From Thermothelomyces thermophilus ATCC 42464 (Eukaryota > Ascomycota > Sordariomycetes > Sordariales > Chaetomiaceae): 64,000 bases of DNA. The position numbers were made by a program, and so were the translations under genes. This document shows positions 45,319 through 56,419 of this stretch, one piece after another. The DNA is taken from positions 2,480,001 through 2,544,000 of the forward strand of contig NC_016472.1 of assembly GCF_000226095.1 (NCBI RefSeq). The letters run 5' to 3'. Every line of letters begins with the position of its first letter. Position 1 is the first letter of the stretch. The notes below the pieces were generated by a model, which made no database searches, was not told the DNA's origin, and saw only the letters and a program-made list of their open reading frames with translations.

Positions 45319-47260
45319 TTAGACCTGGCGAAGGTAAGGCGTCGCAAATAGATTGCACCCAGCCTTGGTGCCAATGGCGAAACTGTCGAATGCAAACTCA
45401 AAATCGGCAGGGGTAGCGCCCTCGAAAGTGAAGTCGAAGCGCTGTACTAGAGCGGCAAGGAGCATGTACAATTCCGCCCACGCCAGACTGCGAGTGGGAT
45501 CCCATTCCCCGGTCAGCAAAAAGAAGTTGAAAGTGAGAATATGAAAGTGAGAATAGTATTAGGGAAGGAAAGGAAAGGAAAGGGAAGACAAGATGACGAT
45601 CACATACTGCATGCCGAGACACACTCTCGTCCCCCGCGAAAACGGGGCAAATGTCTTCTCGGCCGCCCTCCGGGTTGCGGGGTCCATCCAGCGGTCGGGA
45701 TCGAAGGACCGCGGGTCGGCAAAGTTGTGCTCGTCCGTGTGCATCAGCAGCACGGTCATGCCGACCGGCGTGCCGGCGGGGATCCGCCAGTCGTCGCCGT
45801 AGAAGAGGTCCTTGTCCGAGACGCGGGCCGACCGCGTGCCGATGCCCGGGCTCAGGCGCAGGCCTTCCATCAGCACGGCCGTGAGGTACGGGAGCCGCTC
45901 GAGCGTCTTCAGCTCGAGCTGGCCGTCGTCGCCGGCCCCGACGCCGGCCGAGGCAAGCTCTGCTCTCAGCCGCCCGCGGACCGTGTCGTTGGTGAAGACG
46001 TGGCACAGCAGCAGCCTGAGCGCGCTCGCGGTGGTCTCGAAGCCCGCCGTGGTCACCGTCGACACTTCTTGGCGGATCCGGAGCTCCGACTTCTCGGCGG
46101 GCGACAGCCCGGAGCGGACGATAGCGTGAACGACGGTGTTTTCGACGTTGGCGTCGGGCGAGCCCGATTTCACCGCAGCCAACGTCTCATCAGTGTGTTG
46201 GAAGCATTTCTGTGTCGGAGATTATTTTTTTTTATGTCTCAGGGTCAGCTCAGCACGCAGCTCAGTAATAACACTGACCTCGATCAGTCTCTACTTAGGT
46301 CGAGGAAAGGTAGCCAAACCTTGAGGTAGCGGATGTACGACTTGGTTTCCTCGCTCGCCCACGCCCACTTCAAGATCCATCCGCTGGGGATAGCCTTCAG
46401 TAGAGGGCCGTACCAGCGGATGAACTTGGTCGTGCGCCATACCGTTCCAGCCCCCAACACGGGAATGGACAGGCCAACGTTGAAGTCGTCCATGTCGAGT
46501 TCGTCGTACCCCTTTCCAACCACAAACTCGTTGGCAATGTCCCTGGTGAAAGCGCTGACCGCTGCACCCAAGTTAAACGTGGTTCCGGCAAAGCCGGCAA
46601 TCCGTCCGCAAAACTTGACCACATTCTTGCGGATGACGTCTTGCCGCGCAGCGATCCTTGCTTTCGAGAACAAGGGTGCGATTGCCGCTCGCCGGGCCCG
46701 GTGCTTTACGTGGTCTTATTAATGATCAATCATCAACAGTCTGCTCTGTCTTTAAAATAATTAGCATTCCGAATCTTTGCCTTACCTGATCCAAATATGG
46801 TTGAGAAGGTGGCTCCGAAGGCATCGTAAGTCCACGCATACTTGTCCCACCGGCCATCCATGCGGTAGAGCTTCTCGTAAAACGCCGAGTCACTGACATG
46901 CAACTCGTGCGGGCTAATCCGGATGATTGGACCTGCTCCGTGTCAGAAACTGGACTTGATCATACAAGGGGTAGCTAGTCGAAGGGGAAAAAAATTAAAA
47001 ATAAAAACAAAAAGAGAGAGAGAGAGAGAGAAAAGTCTATTGCCATATTGTCTGTGCAGGTCCCGGATCTTGAGGGTGTACTGTCCGCCCAGGTAGAAGT
47101 CGTAGTAGCCTTCGTACCAGCGCGAGATGGCTGCGAGCTTGGGGCCCGGGAAGCGAGCAAGTGGGTGAAGGAACAGGCGGTAGAACACCAAGGTTCCAAA
47201 GTACAGGGTTATTGCTCCAATTGCGTTGCTCCAAGTGAGAAGACCGGCAACGACGGCCAT
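45319..47260 (-). CDS. Cytochrome P450 monooxygenase
   Basis: Five exons on the minus strand: 47260-47044, 46932-46786, 46714-46320, 46209-45608 and 45487-45319, 509 aa. N-terminal membrane anchor (residues about 2-29), then PLARFPGPKLAAISRWYEGY. Helix I is AGFETTAS (near 310), the ExxR motif is EGLR, and the heme loop is FSRGTRVCLG with Cys near 450, split just after by an intron. This resembles the trichodiene-oxygenase/benzoate-hydroxylase-like fungal P450s; the substrate is unknown. The first intron appears to use a GC donor (g|gcaata), the fourth a normal gtatgt. The third donor, gtttgg, is weak. The TAA stop overlaps a TAATTA. It is flanked by ACMSD and ALDH8 genes on the same strand, so may hydroxylate an aromatic feeding that pathway. 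Confidence 0.88.
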
Positions 47261-47810
47261 GCTGGATGAGACCCAGGGAGGTCGCAATACCACTGCAAAA
47301 AGAGAGTACTAAATACGCTCCGACCTCAAAGAAGAAAGGAATAATTAGCGAAAATGTAGGGCGCGGCGGAGGTTGCCCTCAACAAAAGGCTTGAAGTCCC
47401 GAACAGTACGGTAGGATGTGAGTGTGGGAGTAGGAGGATAGGACAGCGGGCCGAGGAACTCTGGATTCAAAACAAAAAGCTCACCGCTTTGGTCCAGAGA
47501 AGAAGAAAAAAATGCGTAGGTACGTCACCATCAGGATCAGCAGTCTCGGTGTAAACCGACCTAGCCGATTGATTCGCCCGGCCGATATTGGTGAGACACC
47601 TGGCCAGAGGTGCCAATGAACGTTCACGTAGGCATTCCGCAACATGCGGACCAGGTACCTAGGATACTAGTACAGCTTGTAGCATGTCTGAAACAGCGAA
47701 CTACACATTTTCGAAGATGAACCCTGACACAATATCGTCGACTCATCATTGGATTGGAGAGAAGGTTGGGGGCGGATGGGGGGCGGGGGCAGCGAGAGCC
47801 AACGAATCGT
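47261..47810. other. Intergenic region between the P450 and ALDH genes
   Basis: Promoter side of the P450 gene and 3' side of the ALDH gene. One TAATTA near 47341. No gene is seen. Confidence 0.5.
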
Positions 47811-49523
47811 TCAAGCGGCCAAATGCAGTGTCCGCACCTCGGTGAACACATCGCGCGAATACTCGCCGCCCTCACGACCCGTGCCGCTGTCCTTCATGCC
47901 GCCAAATGGGGTGCCCAGCTCCCTGACTAGCCAGCAGTTGGCCCACACCATGCCCGCCTCCAAACGCTCCCCGACGCGCCTCAGCCGGGCCGCATCATTT
48001 GTCAGCAGCACCGCCGCAAGCCCGTATTGGCTGTCGTTTGCAAGACTGATCGCGTCTTCCTCGTCTTCAAAGGGGGTGATGGTAACCACGGGACCGAATA
48101 TCTCGTCCTTCTGCAGCGCCGAGTCTTTCGATACGTCGGTCAGGATCGTAGGCTGTATCCAGTAACCTCCCTCATCATGTCTCTCCATCGCCGCCGGCAC
48201 GCTACCCAAGACGAAGGTGGCGCGCTCATCGGCGGCCAGCTTCAGGTACCCTCGGATCTTCTGGTAGTGCTGCAAACTGGCCACTGCTCCCATCGTCTCC
48301 CCCAACACGTACTTTTCCGCCACGTACGGCGCGAATTCGGCGACAAACTGTTCGTAAACCGCACGATCGACGTAAATCCGGGAGCCGCAGAGGCAAATCT
48401 CTCCCTGATTCTCAAACGCTGCGCTAGCAGCAACTCGGAGGGTGCGCCCTCGTGTGGCAGGACCCATTGCGTCAGCAAATATCAATGTAGGGTTCTTGCC
48501 CCCTAACTCAAGGGACAAGCGCTTCCGTATTTGACGGGCGGTGCTCAGGCGGATGGCCATTCCCGTTTGGGTGCCTCCCGTGAACGAGACTCCGTCGACC
48601 GACGGTGAGGCGACGAGCGCCGCCCCTGTCGTCGGCCCGTCTCCAAGGACAATGTTGACAACTCCTGGGGGCAGGCCGGCCTTTCGAAGTAGGATCCCCA
48701 GAACTGTGACTGGGTGTCAGCTCCGTCTAATTATTACCCGGGATTGCGGATATTGGAGGATTGTGCGTACGGTACGCAGTCATGCTCGTTATCTCGCTGG
48801 GCTTTGCAACAGCCGTGCACCCAAACGCTATACATGGCGCGATCTTCCACGTCAGCAGGTACAGTGGCATGTTCCAGGGCGAGATCAACGCAAAGACACC
48901 GGCCGGTGAGCGGTGTTCGTATGTGAGAGCCACCCCATCGACCATGCGCGCTGCTGTTTGCTCATGGAGGATGTAGGTTGAAAAGTATCTCGCCGGTGTC
49001 AGTCACTGTCCGGATGCTATCAATACATCGCGCTGTCACGTATGGCTTACGAAAAGTTGGAGATTGCCCGATCGACCTCGACCCTTGCGCGGGCGATCGT
49101 CTTCCCCTGGTCTATGCTCTCCCACACGGCAAACAGCTCTCGATGCTCCTGGAGGAGCTCGCTTATCCGGCGGAGATGGCGAGACCTCTCGGCGCGCGTT
49201 GTCTTGCTCCACGTTCTGAAGGCGGTCCGGGCATGGCCGATCGCCTTCTCTACATCGGCCTCTTGCGTGCAGGGAATGCGGAAGAGCAGGTTACCGGTCT
49301 TTGGCTCATATGAATCGATGAACTTTGTTTCGGGTGATGGCGGTAGCTCTAGCTCTCCTGCAACGTAGTTCGCCAGACTGATTGGTGTGGGAAGAGACCT
49401 GATGAAGGACTCTGCCTTCTCGAGCGTGTCGCAAGCCCAGAGCTCATCGGCGCGATGCAAGAGCTCCTGCCGCGACCCTCGTGGGGTTTGCGTGTCGGTG
49501 ACGACGGCTTTCTCGGACAGCAT
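47811..49523 (-). CDS. Aldehyde dehydrogenase, ALDH8-like (2-aminomuconate semialdehyde dehydrogenase)
   Basis: Three exons: 49523-49051, 48988-48771 and 48703-47811, 527 aa. Oxidises 2-aminomuconate 6-semialdehyde to 2-aminomuconate with NAD. Marks: [20 protein letters not shown] and [12 protein letters not shown] (NAD site), [28 protein letters not shown] (general base Glu near 295), and [14 protein letters not shown] with catalytic Cys near 335. The wording NQGEICLC is that of ALDH8A1 and of bacterial 2-hydroxymuconate semialdehyde dehydrogenases. [20 protein letters not shown] follows. The second intron (gtacgc...cacag, 67 bp) contains TAATTA near 48728; read through, it would stop the frame. 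The gene is divergent from the RidA gene with 425 bp between the starts, a likely shared promoter. Confidence 0.92.
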
Positions 49524-49948
49524 CGCGAGTAGGATGAGACGGTCAAATGAAGGCTCCTTGATTGCGGCAAGTAATTACCGGTGTCTCTGTTGCGATAACA
49601 AGGTCCGGATGTTGCTCAAGGTGGGGACGCGCCGCCAGCGGCGAACTTTCAGCGGTGCGGTTCTGGAATTCCAATGTTGGTTCGGCAAAGCGCGGAGCGG
49701 ATCACGGATGGCGGCAGTTGAGGGGCTTAACGGCGGCCCGAGCTGCAAGTCGGGTGTTTGCTGATGGCGGGGTCCGGTGAGCTGCGGGGATCCCTAACAC
49801 CACCACCACCGCGGGATACATGCAGAGTTTGTCAACTCAAAATGAATCGTATCAAGACGAGAAAGGAGCACTGGAAAGCTAGGGCTGCATCCATCAGTTA
49901 GTGAGCACAACTTTCGACTGCGACACAGAACCTCTACCTTCGCAAACG
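49524..49948. promoter_or_regulatory. Probable bidirectional promoter, ALDH8 / RidA deaminase
   Basis: 425 bp separate the two divergent start codons of consecutive pathway enzymes. A TAATTA lies near 49572. I see no palindromic Zn-cluster site that I would commit to. The promoter role is inferred from the arrangement. Confidence 0.45.
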
Positions 49949-50401
49949 ATGGCAAGTCCGAACGGCACAAGTTTCATACTCGAGTCGGGAGCCCAAGGGC
50001 TCGCCAACTACCCGCATGCGCGCACCATTCCCAGCACGGCCAAAACAATTTTCGTCTCGGGCATCTCGAGCCGGCGACCGGACGGCACGTTTGAAGGCTG
50101 CGTGGTGAAGCCGGATGGGACGTATGAGCTGGATTGCGGCGCGCAGACAGCGGCGGTGCTGCGCAACATCGAGACCGTAATTCGGGGAGCCACTGACGGC
50201 CGCGGAGGACTCCAGAACGTTGTCGACGCGACAGTGTTCCTCACAGACATACGACGCGACTATGCCGCCATGAACGCCGAGTGGAACAAGATCTGGCCAG
50301 ACCGCTGCAAGGCGCCGGCACGCACGTGCGTTCAAGTCGCAGCGCTGCCGAACGAGAAGATTCTGGTTGAGATCAAGTGTCAGGCGGTGGTTTCCGAGTG
50401 A
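49949..50401 (+). CDS. RidA/YjgF-family 2-aminomuconate deaminase
   Basis: Single exon, 150 aa, first ATG at 49949. RidA-like fold: TIPSTAKTIFVSGISSRRPD, AAVLRNIETVIRGA, NVVDATVFLTDIRRDYAAMN and the signature PARTCVQVAALPNEKILVEI. The bacterial 2-aminomuconate deaminases NbaF and AmnD belong to this family and release ammonia from 2-aminomuconate to give 4-oxalocrotonate. General RidA proteins instead clear 2-aminoacrylate and are shorter (~130 aa); the longer C-box layout and the ACMSD/ALDH8 neighbours favour the catabolic role. It is likely cytosolic, as no targeting sequence is obvious. Confidence 0.85.
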   Translation: MASPNGTSFILESGAQGLANYPHARTIPSTAKTIFVSGISSRRPDGTFEGCVVKPDGTYELDCGAQTAAVLRNIETVIRGATDGRGGLQNVVDATVFLTDIRRDYAAMNAEWNKIWPDRCKAPARTCVQVAALPNEKILVEIKCQAVVSE

Positions 50402-52753
50402 GCCAAGAAACTGCTCCTGGCAATAATCATAACGGGCTGCGTTCTGCATGTGGAGCAAAAACGTTTGGCGTTTGGTGGAACCACATTGGTGAAGGAAAGA
50501 GCAGCCTCTGGGGAGAGTTAGCGAGAGTTTGGGACATGGGAGTCCTTGATACCACCCTGATTTGCAGGCGTGTATCAGTCAAACGCAGAAATGGTACTGG
50601 TATGTTATAGGATGAAAATCTGATGACGATTCCTGAAAATTCTGGAATATTTTTTTTTCTGATAGCCCTTTACTTTCAAGGCAAGGCATGTGATGGCCAA
50701 ACGGCTGGCTATCTTGGAATCATCAGTAGATGAAAGTTGCCATATCAGGAAACCAGTTCCTTGGCTAGCCGATAACCAAAAAAGTTCACACCACATGACC
50801 GTCTTTGCTTCGACTTATGACAGGTGGAACACTACTAATTATTCCCTTATTGCCCCTGAGAATCAATTGTAGACTCCTGGTATTCGAGAAAATAACCGAT
50901 GCCCTTTTTCGCCAAGGTCTCTCGGCGGCGACAATTAGCATCGTAACTGATCTTGTTCTCCGAACCTCCTGCTGATAAGATTCCTCGACATGGGAAGAAT
51001 GCCAAGTCTGTATGTAACTGGGCCGGGCTCAGATGCCTAACTCAAGATGGGTATAGAGCCGACCTGGCATGGGGATATCTCTCGGATCACCTGCTGCGCC
51101 TTCACCTCTTCGTCTTACACAATACATATGTATGTACATACATACATACAAGTTGATTCATCGTATTTTAAGAAATCCGTACTGCACGTGGCTAGGTTGC
51201 AATTACCCGTAAGTAGTATAGTTGCTGCGTTGAGAGCTGACTGATTTCCCCCGGAGATAAGGTCGGTTATGCGGGATTGGGGGTTTTCTCGGAGAAATTG
51301 TGCCCATCATGCTCCTCTTTGTCTGGTACTCCGTCCTTTTTCTGTTTGATCCTTGGAAATAGAACCAAATCTGTAATGCGGTTAGAACAGGCTAATGTTC
51401 GTTATTTTGTCACAAGTCGAACCGAGGACAAAGCATTGAAAATTCAGCGAGTGACCCCAAGCTCAGCGCCGTCCCATTTGACTTCAGCCAAGCCTTCCGA
51501 GGTTTCTTGGCGAAGAGAAAATCGCTCGGCCAACCCCGCGAGATACGACCGGTCGAGTGGAAGCTAAGCCTGCATTGGACTGCCTGGGGCCGCCAACCCC
51601 AGTTTATGACAAGGATGATTGGAAAACGCGGCACAGCGCCCAATTGCCTTTTAAACTGCTTTCTCGACCGAGGCATGCACCCAGAAACTGCCGAGACGGC
51701 CATTAAACCGTGTCTGGTGCCTGGCGCCGCCTCGGTGCTTGTGGTGGGCTTCGGATAGTCGCGGTTGAGCAGCGCGACAAGCCCCGGGAACCGCACCAAG
51801 ATAAGGAGAATTCGGCCCTGACGCTATGCCGCGGACCCCGCTATCCTTGTAGTGGGGTTGGCCGCGCCGGGGATCATCTCTATAGATTAGCTTAGACGAA
51901 GAAGTTGCGCACGCGCTCTAGTGCCGATTAGGAAGGTCATCGACACGCATGCCGGCCGAGACCTGTATTGGGAGAAGGGCAGAATCCCGGCGGCGATGGT
52001 TGTTCCCCCGCAGTCGTTTGCAGCGCCTCAGCCATTCGCCTCCGAAGTAGTTAACGAGTGTGTAAATGGGCACACTAGGGGTACTTTCCGTAAAGACGTT
52101 CCCCTGCGCAGACCCATCTAGTTCCCCTGACATGGCTCCGGTACACGACGCAGGCACGAAGGGGACACTAGCGTGTACGGCCCGTTACATGCGTACCCTT
52201 GCAGTGAAGCCCAGGTTAGCGCCGTGTGCTGATGCAGATGCAAGTTGTCCGATTTTTTTTTTTTTTTTTTTGACATCTCGTTCGGTGACGGCGTGTTGCC
52301 TTCCCCGCACCCAGTCGACCAGCTATCGCCACTTGGGATGAAATTTCGACCGTTTGTACATACAACTTGACCAGGAAGACGAACCACAATGTCAACGGAA
52401 CCCCAGGTTTGCGGGGTTGCCATCCGCGGGGTTGCCGTCCCGTTATCCAGGATCCCCAAATCCAGGGCGATACAAGGAGAACCATGTGTGTAGTACTCCG
52501 TACTAACGATACCAACAAACTGATAATCCCTTCCCATTCCATTGCAACCCCGGGTTTGTTCTTGCTTCTTTTCCCCACCACCCTCGCATACTGCCACGAG
52601 CGCATGCATCTGTCACGGTGGGTCGCAGGCAGCCTCAAAAGATAAGCGACTTGATTCCCGTACTTCATTCAACGTCTCGTCACCGTCTCCCTCTAGCCCA
52701 AACGCTGTTGGAGCATCACCAAAGAACACCAGTCCGTACCTCCCATCGCCAAG
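50402..52753. other. Intergenic region, 2.35 kb
   Basis: No gene supported. It has a (CATA)n-like run near 51125-51150, a T19 homopolymer near 52253-52271, and a TACTCCGTACTA palindrome-like motif near 52493. Short open frames lack family features. The last few hundred bases are probably the permease promoter. Confidence 0.4.
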
Positions 52754-54469
52754 ATGAAGAATGAGGTGTACGAAGGGAGTCCGCTGGACACCCCGGACGA
52801 GGCCTTGGGCGGCTCCCAGATCGTCGACGGCGTCATCTCGCTGGATCGCGCTGAGCAACTCCAACGCGGTCTCAAGAGTAGACACATTCAATTCCTGGCC
52901 CTCGGTGGCGCGTGAGTCCCCCCCGATTATCCTCCCTATCCTCCCTGGAACCCCTCCCCTGCCGGCCGGAGCGCTCCTGACACTCGGACGAACAGCATCG
53001 GGACAGGACTTTTTGTCGGATCCGGAGCGATCCTCGCCAAGGTCGGCCCGGCACCGTTATGGCTCGGCTATGTTTCCATGATGATGGTGGTCTGGATCGT
53101 CATGAACACCATTGCCGAGATGACGACATACCTGCCCTTGAAGGGCATCACGCTGCCCTACTTCACCAACCGCTACGTCGACAGCAGCCTCGCGTTTGCC
53201 TCGGGGTGGAACTACTGGTACGCCTATGCCATCTTGGTCGCGGCCGAGGCCTCGGCGGGCGCCATCCTGCTCGATTACTGGGACACGCCAGTCCCCGTAG
53301 GCGTGTGGATCACCATCATCCTCGTAGTCTGCCTCGTCCTCAACATCATCGCCGTCGGGATCTTTGGCGAAGCCGAGTTCTGGTTCGCCAGCATCAAGTT
53401 CATCACCATCATCGGACTGATCATCCTGGGCATCGTCATCATGGCCGGCGGCGCCCCCCAGGGCGGCGCCATAGGGTTCCATTACTGGAACGACCCGGGC
53501 GCCTTCAAGGAGTACGTCGGGACGGGCGCGACGGGGCGCTTCACCGCCTACTGGACCGCCTTCGTCCGCGCCGGCTTCAGCTTCATCACCTCCCCCGAGC
53601 TCATCGGCCTCGCGGCCGGCGAGACGGTCGCGCCCCGCCGCAACATCCCCAAGGCCGCCCGCCGCTTCCTCTACCGCCTCGCCGTCTTCTACGGCGTCAG
53701 CAGCCTGATCATCGGCGCCATCGTGCCGTCCGACGAGCCGCGCCTGCTCTCGGAGAAGTCGGACGCCAGCGCCAGCCCCTGGGTCATCGGCATCCAGCGC
53801 GCCGGCATCCGCGGTCTGAACCACGTCATCAACGCCGCCATCCTGACCTCGGCCTGGTCCGCCGGCAACGCCTTCCTCTACTCGGGCTCCCGCGTGCTCT
53901 ACTCGATGGCCGCCACCGGCCAGGCGCCCGCCTTCTTCGCCAGGACCACCCGCCGCGGCGTCCCCTACGCCGCCGTGCTCGCCACCTGGGCCGTCGGCCT
54001 GCTGGCCTACCTCAACGTCTCCCAGAACGGCGCCCAGGTCTTCCTCTGGTTCAGCAACATCTCGACCATCTCGGGCTTCATCGGTTGGATCGTCGTGCTC
54101 ATCACCTACCTGCGCTTCCGCACCGCCATGAAGGTCCAGGGCCTGTTGCACACCCTGCCCTTCAAGACCATCGCCCAGCCGTACGCCGCCTGGGCCACCC
54201 TCATCCTCATCTCGCTGCTCACCCTCACCAACGGCTTCCAGGTGTTTGCCCCCTGGAACTACGCCGACTTCCTGGCCGCCTACATCACCCTCCCCATCTT
54301 CCTGGCCCTCTATCTCGGCCACAAGCTGTGGTTCCGGACGCCCATCTGCCGCAGGGCGCGGGAGGTTGACGTCCTCACGGGCAAGAAGGAGATGGACGAG
54401 CTTTGTGCCGACGACCGCCCGCCGGTGCCCAAGAACTTTTTGCAGAGGGTGTGGTTCTGGCTCGCGTGA
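52754..54469 (+). CDS. Amino-acid permease (APC superfamily, YAT type)
   Basis: Exons 52754-52911 and 52996-54469, 543 aa. The gtgagt...acag intron splits the first transmembrane motif LGGAIGTGLFVGSG (residues about 47-60), a hallmark of fungal amino-acid permeases. About twelve hydrophobic spans follow (for example WLGYVSMMMVVWIVMNTIAE, FITIIGLIILGIVIMAGGAP and ISGFIGWIVVLITYLRF). FSFITSPELIGLAAGE (APC motif) and NVSQNGAQVFLWFSNIST are family-typical. The hydrophilic C-terminus ends DELCADDRPPVPKNFLQRVW, also typical of the Gap1/Dip5 group. The cargo cannot be read. Its place next to the 2-aminomuconate genes suggests uptake of tryptophan, kynurenine or another aromatic amino acid. Confidence 0.92.
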
Positions 54470-56419
54470 GCACCTGTATAGACTGTTTTGGCATAGCATT
54501 TGGCTGCCAGCGCAGCGTTTGTTATAGAGAGTGTGTCACGAGTTGCTTGGGCGATAGACGGAACGGACATAACCACTGCGTAGCTATGGTGTCACCGACT
54601 ATAACCTCCGCGAGTCGTCTTTAGCTAGACTTACACTTTAACAAGCAAGATTTTCAGCAGACTTGGACAACACGCTAAATAGTGTTCCGAGTATACCCTT
54701 TGCTTAGTGTCGTTGGACTCGTAGAGAGTCTGGGATCAGGATCCGATTATTACGCTCTAACAGCTAATTACCCGTCACCATGAAAGCGTCACAAAGAGTA
54801 ATTAGGCATCGTGGCAAGAAAGACACGGTTCGATTATGCCCACAACTCACATATAAATCACGTCAATTCGTGTTATAATTAATGCAATGTTATTTATAGC
54901 TAATTATCATCCATCTACAAATGCCTTATTGACGCCTTAGACTAGAGAATGGCAAATGAATCGATGACCTCATTTTTCACAAAAAATAATGGAAGGAGCC
55001 TTGACATAATTACAGTACTCTCTACCTTTGGGAAGGTTTCGACGCGTCAGACTACATGTCTCTCACTGCACAAGAGCGTAGTGAATTACATATCAATTAT
55101 TTTCGTGGCTGGAACGTCCCTAGCGGGAACTCGACCTCTGATACACAGGTTTTCCGGCTGATCCAGCCAAAACCCTCATCATCCGAGTCAAGTTAATGGC
55201 ATACGTTGTTCTAGCAGAACAGCCGCTACGATGCTGTCCGATCCCAAGCTGTGGCACGAGGGTTACAGAAAAAGGAGATGAGATGTCCTTCTTATATTCC
55301 ACCCGGATATTCGAAGAGCATTCATGATAGCAGGGAGACAAGGACGACTAAACGAGACTGCGTTTAAGGGATGTTGGCCAATAATTAAAACTCTATCGTC
55401 TCGCTGTACCAGCTCCGAGCGAACGATCTATCCAAGACCTTACTAACATCAACCCTCACCACTAGCACAAAGGGTGCTTAAGAAAGATTGCCCAGAAATT
55501 GTAAGGTAGCTGTGACAAATACCAGAGTCTAGTGTAAAATTAGACAAAAAAGTTATTTTGAGATCGGAGCAAAATAGTTCGACCCAGCCAGGATTCGAAC
55601 CTGGAACCTTTACCAGCCATGTTTACCGGAAAGTAACGCGCTACCATTGCGCCACTAGGCCCCTTTTTGTTTCGTCGGTCAATTATTTAATATAAATACT
55701 AAGGAAGAGTGAGGTTCTGAGACATCTGGTGCCCCTTATAGCATATGATGCGGTCGTAGCCTTCCGAATGTGGGAGTAGCAATTCACCGATGTAAACGGA
55801 GGAAGGTGGGCTGCGGCGTACAGGCTATATAAAGTGCTCTGTTCCACAGAACCCGGGCTTCGCTTCCAGAATGTGATATTGAAACAAGTCGGACAAATGT
55901 GTGGTATTGTATATAGGCTTGCATGTGATCTTGACCGAGTTTATGTGGAAAATGGCATTTGAAATGAGGGGTATTCGGAATCTAGGGCGTTTGCTACTGC
56001 GATTAGATGACGTCAGGTGTCTGTTCTCGCGAAATACATATAATCTCCTCGGTTAGATTTGTTCAGGAGAAAGATGATGGTGCCAAACTCTACAGTTTAG
56101 GCTTCTCTACCGAGGAAAGAGAATGAGAGGTCGGACCACCAGCGTGCTAACAGGACGAGACTTGAGCCAATTTGTCAATAGACAAGATAGTCTCGTGTGC
56201 CAAGCCAACATCATCATCCGATCTCAGCTGAGCCCCTCCTTCTGAAAAGAGTATAATTACAGCAGCTTCAGACGTTGAGGCATCACTGTTGCTGCCGCAC
56301 GTCAGTCAACCACTTAATCCGCTCTGTGTGACCGGTGACGGATTCGATCATTCTACGATCCGCTCCGCATCGCCGGTTAAAGGGGGTGACGAGTTATTTA
56401 TTACCTTTACGGATTCAAG
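54470..56419. other. Intergenic region, 1.95 kb, containing a tRNA gene
   Basis: AT-richer stretch with TAATTA near 54763, 54798, 54876, 54900, 55007, 55382 and 56255. Apart from tRNA-Arg no gene is supported. The right end is the promoter side of the lactate dehydrogenase gene. Confidence 0.5.
55580..55661 (-). tRNA. tRNA-Arg (anticodon CCG) with a short intron
   Basis: On the minus strand all arms pair. Acceptor GGCCTAG with CTGGGTC (two G-U pairs), D arm GCGC-AATGGTA-GCGC, anticodon stem TTACT with GGTAA, and T arm CCAGG-TTCGAAT-CCTGG, discriminator G. Between the anticodon stem halves lie 17 bases: a seven-base loop TTCCGG...T, with CCG at positions 34-36, plus a ten-base intron (TAAACATGGC) at the canonical 37/38 position. 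The D-loop and T-loop give good A and B boxes. A T4 run follows within about ten bases, serving as the RNA polymerase III terminator. Confidence 0.9.

Noticed and set aside
52489-52503. TACTCCGTAC palindrome-like words as a new element
   Set aside because: Only two or three occurrences in the window. Similar words are common in ascomycete intergenic DNA, as far as I recall.
53057-54499. 480-aa minus-strand frame opposite the permease
   Set aside because: Asp/Gly/Glu-rich antisense shadow of a membrane protein gene.
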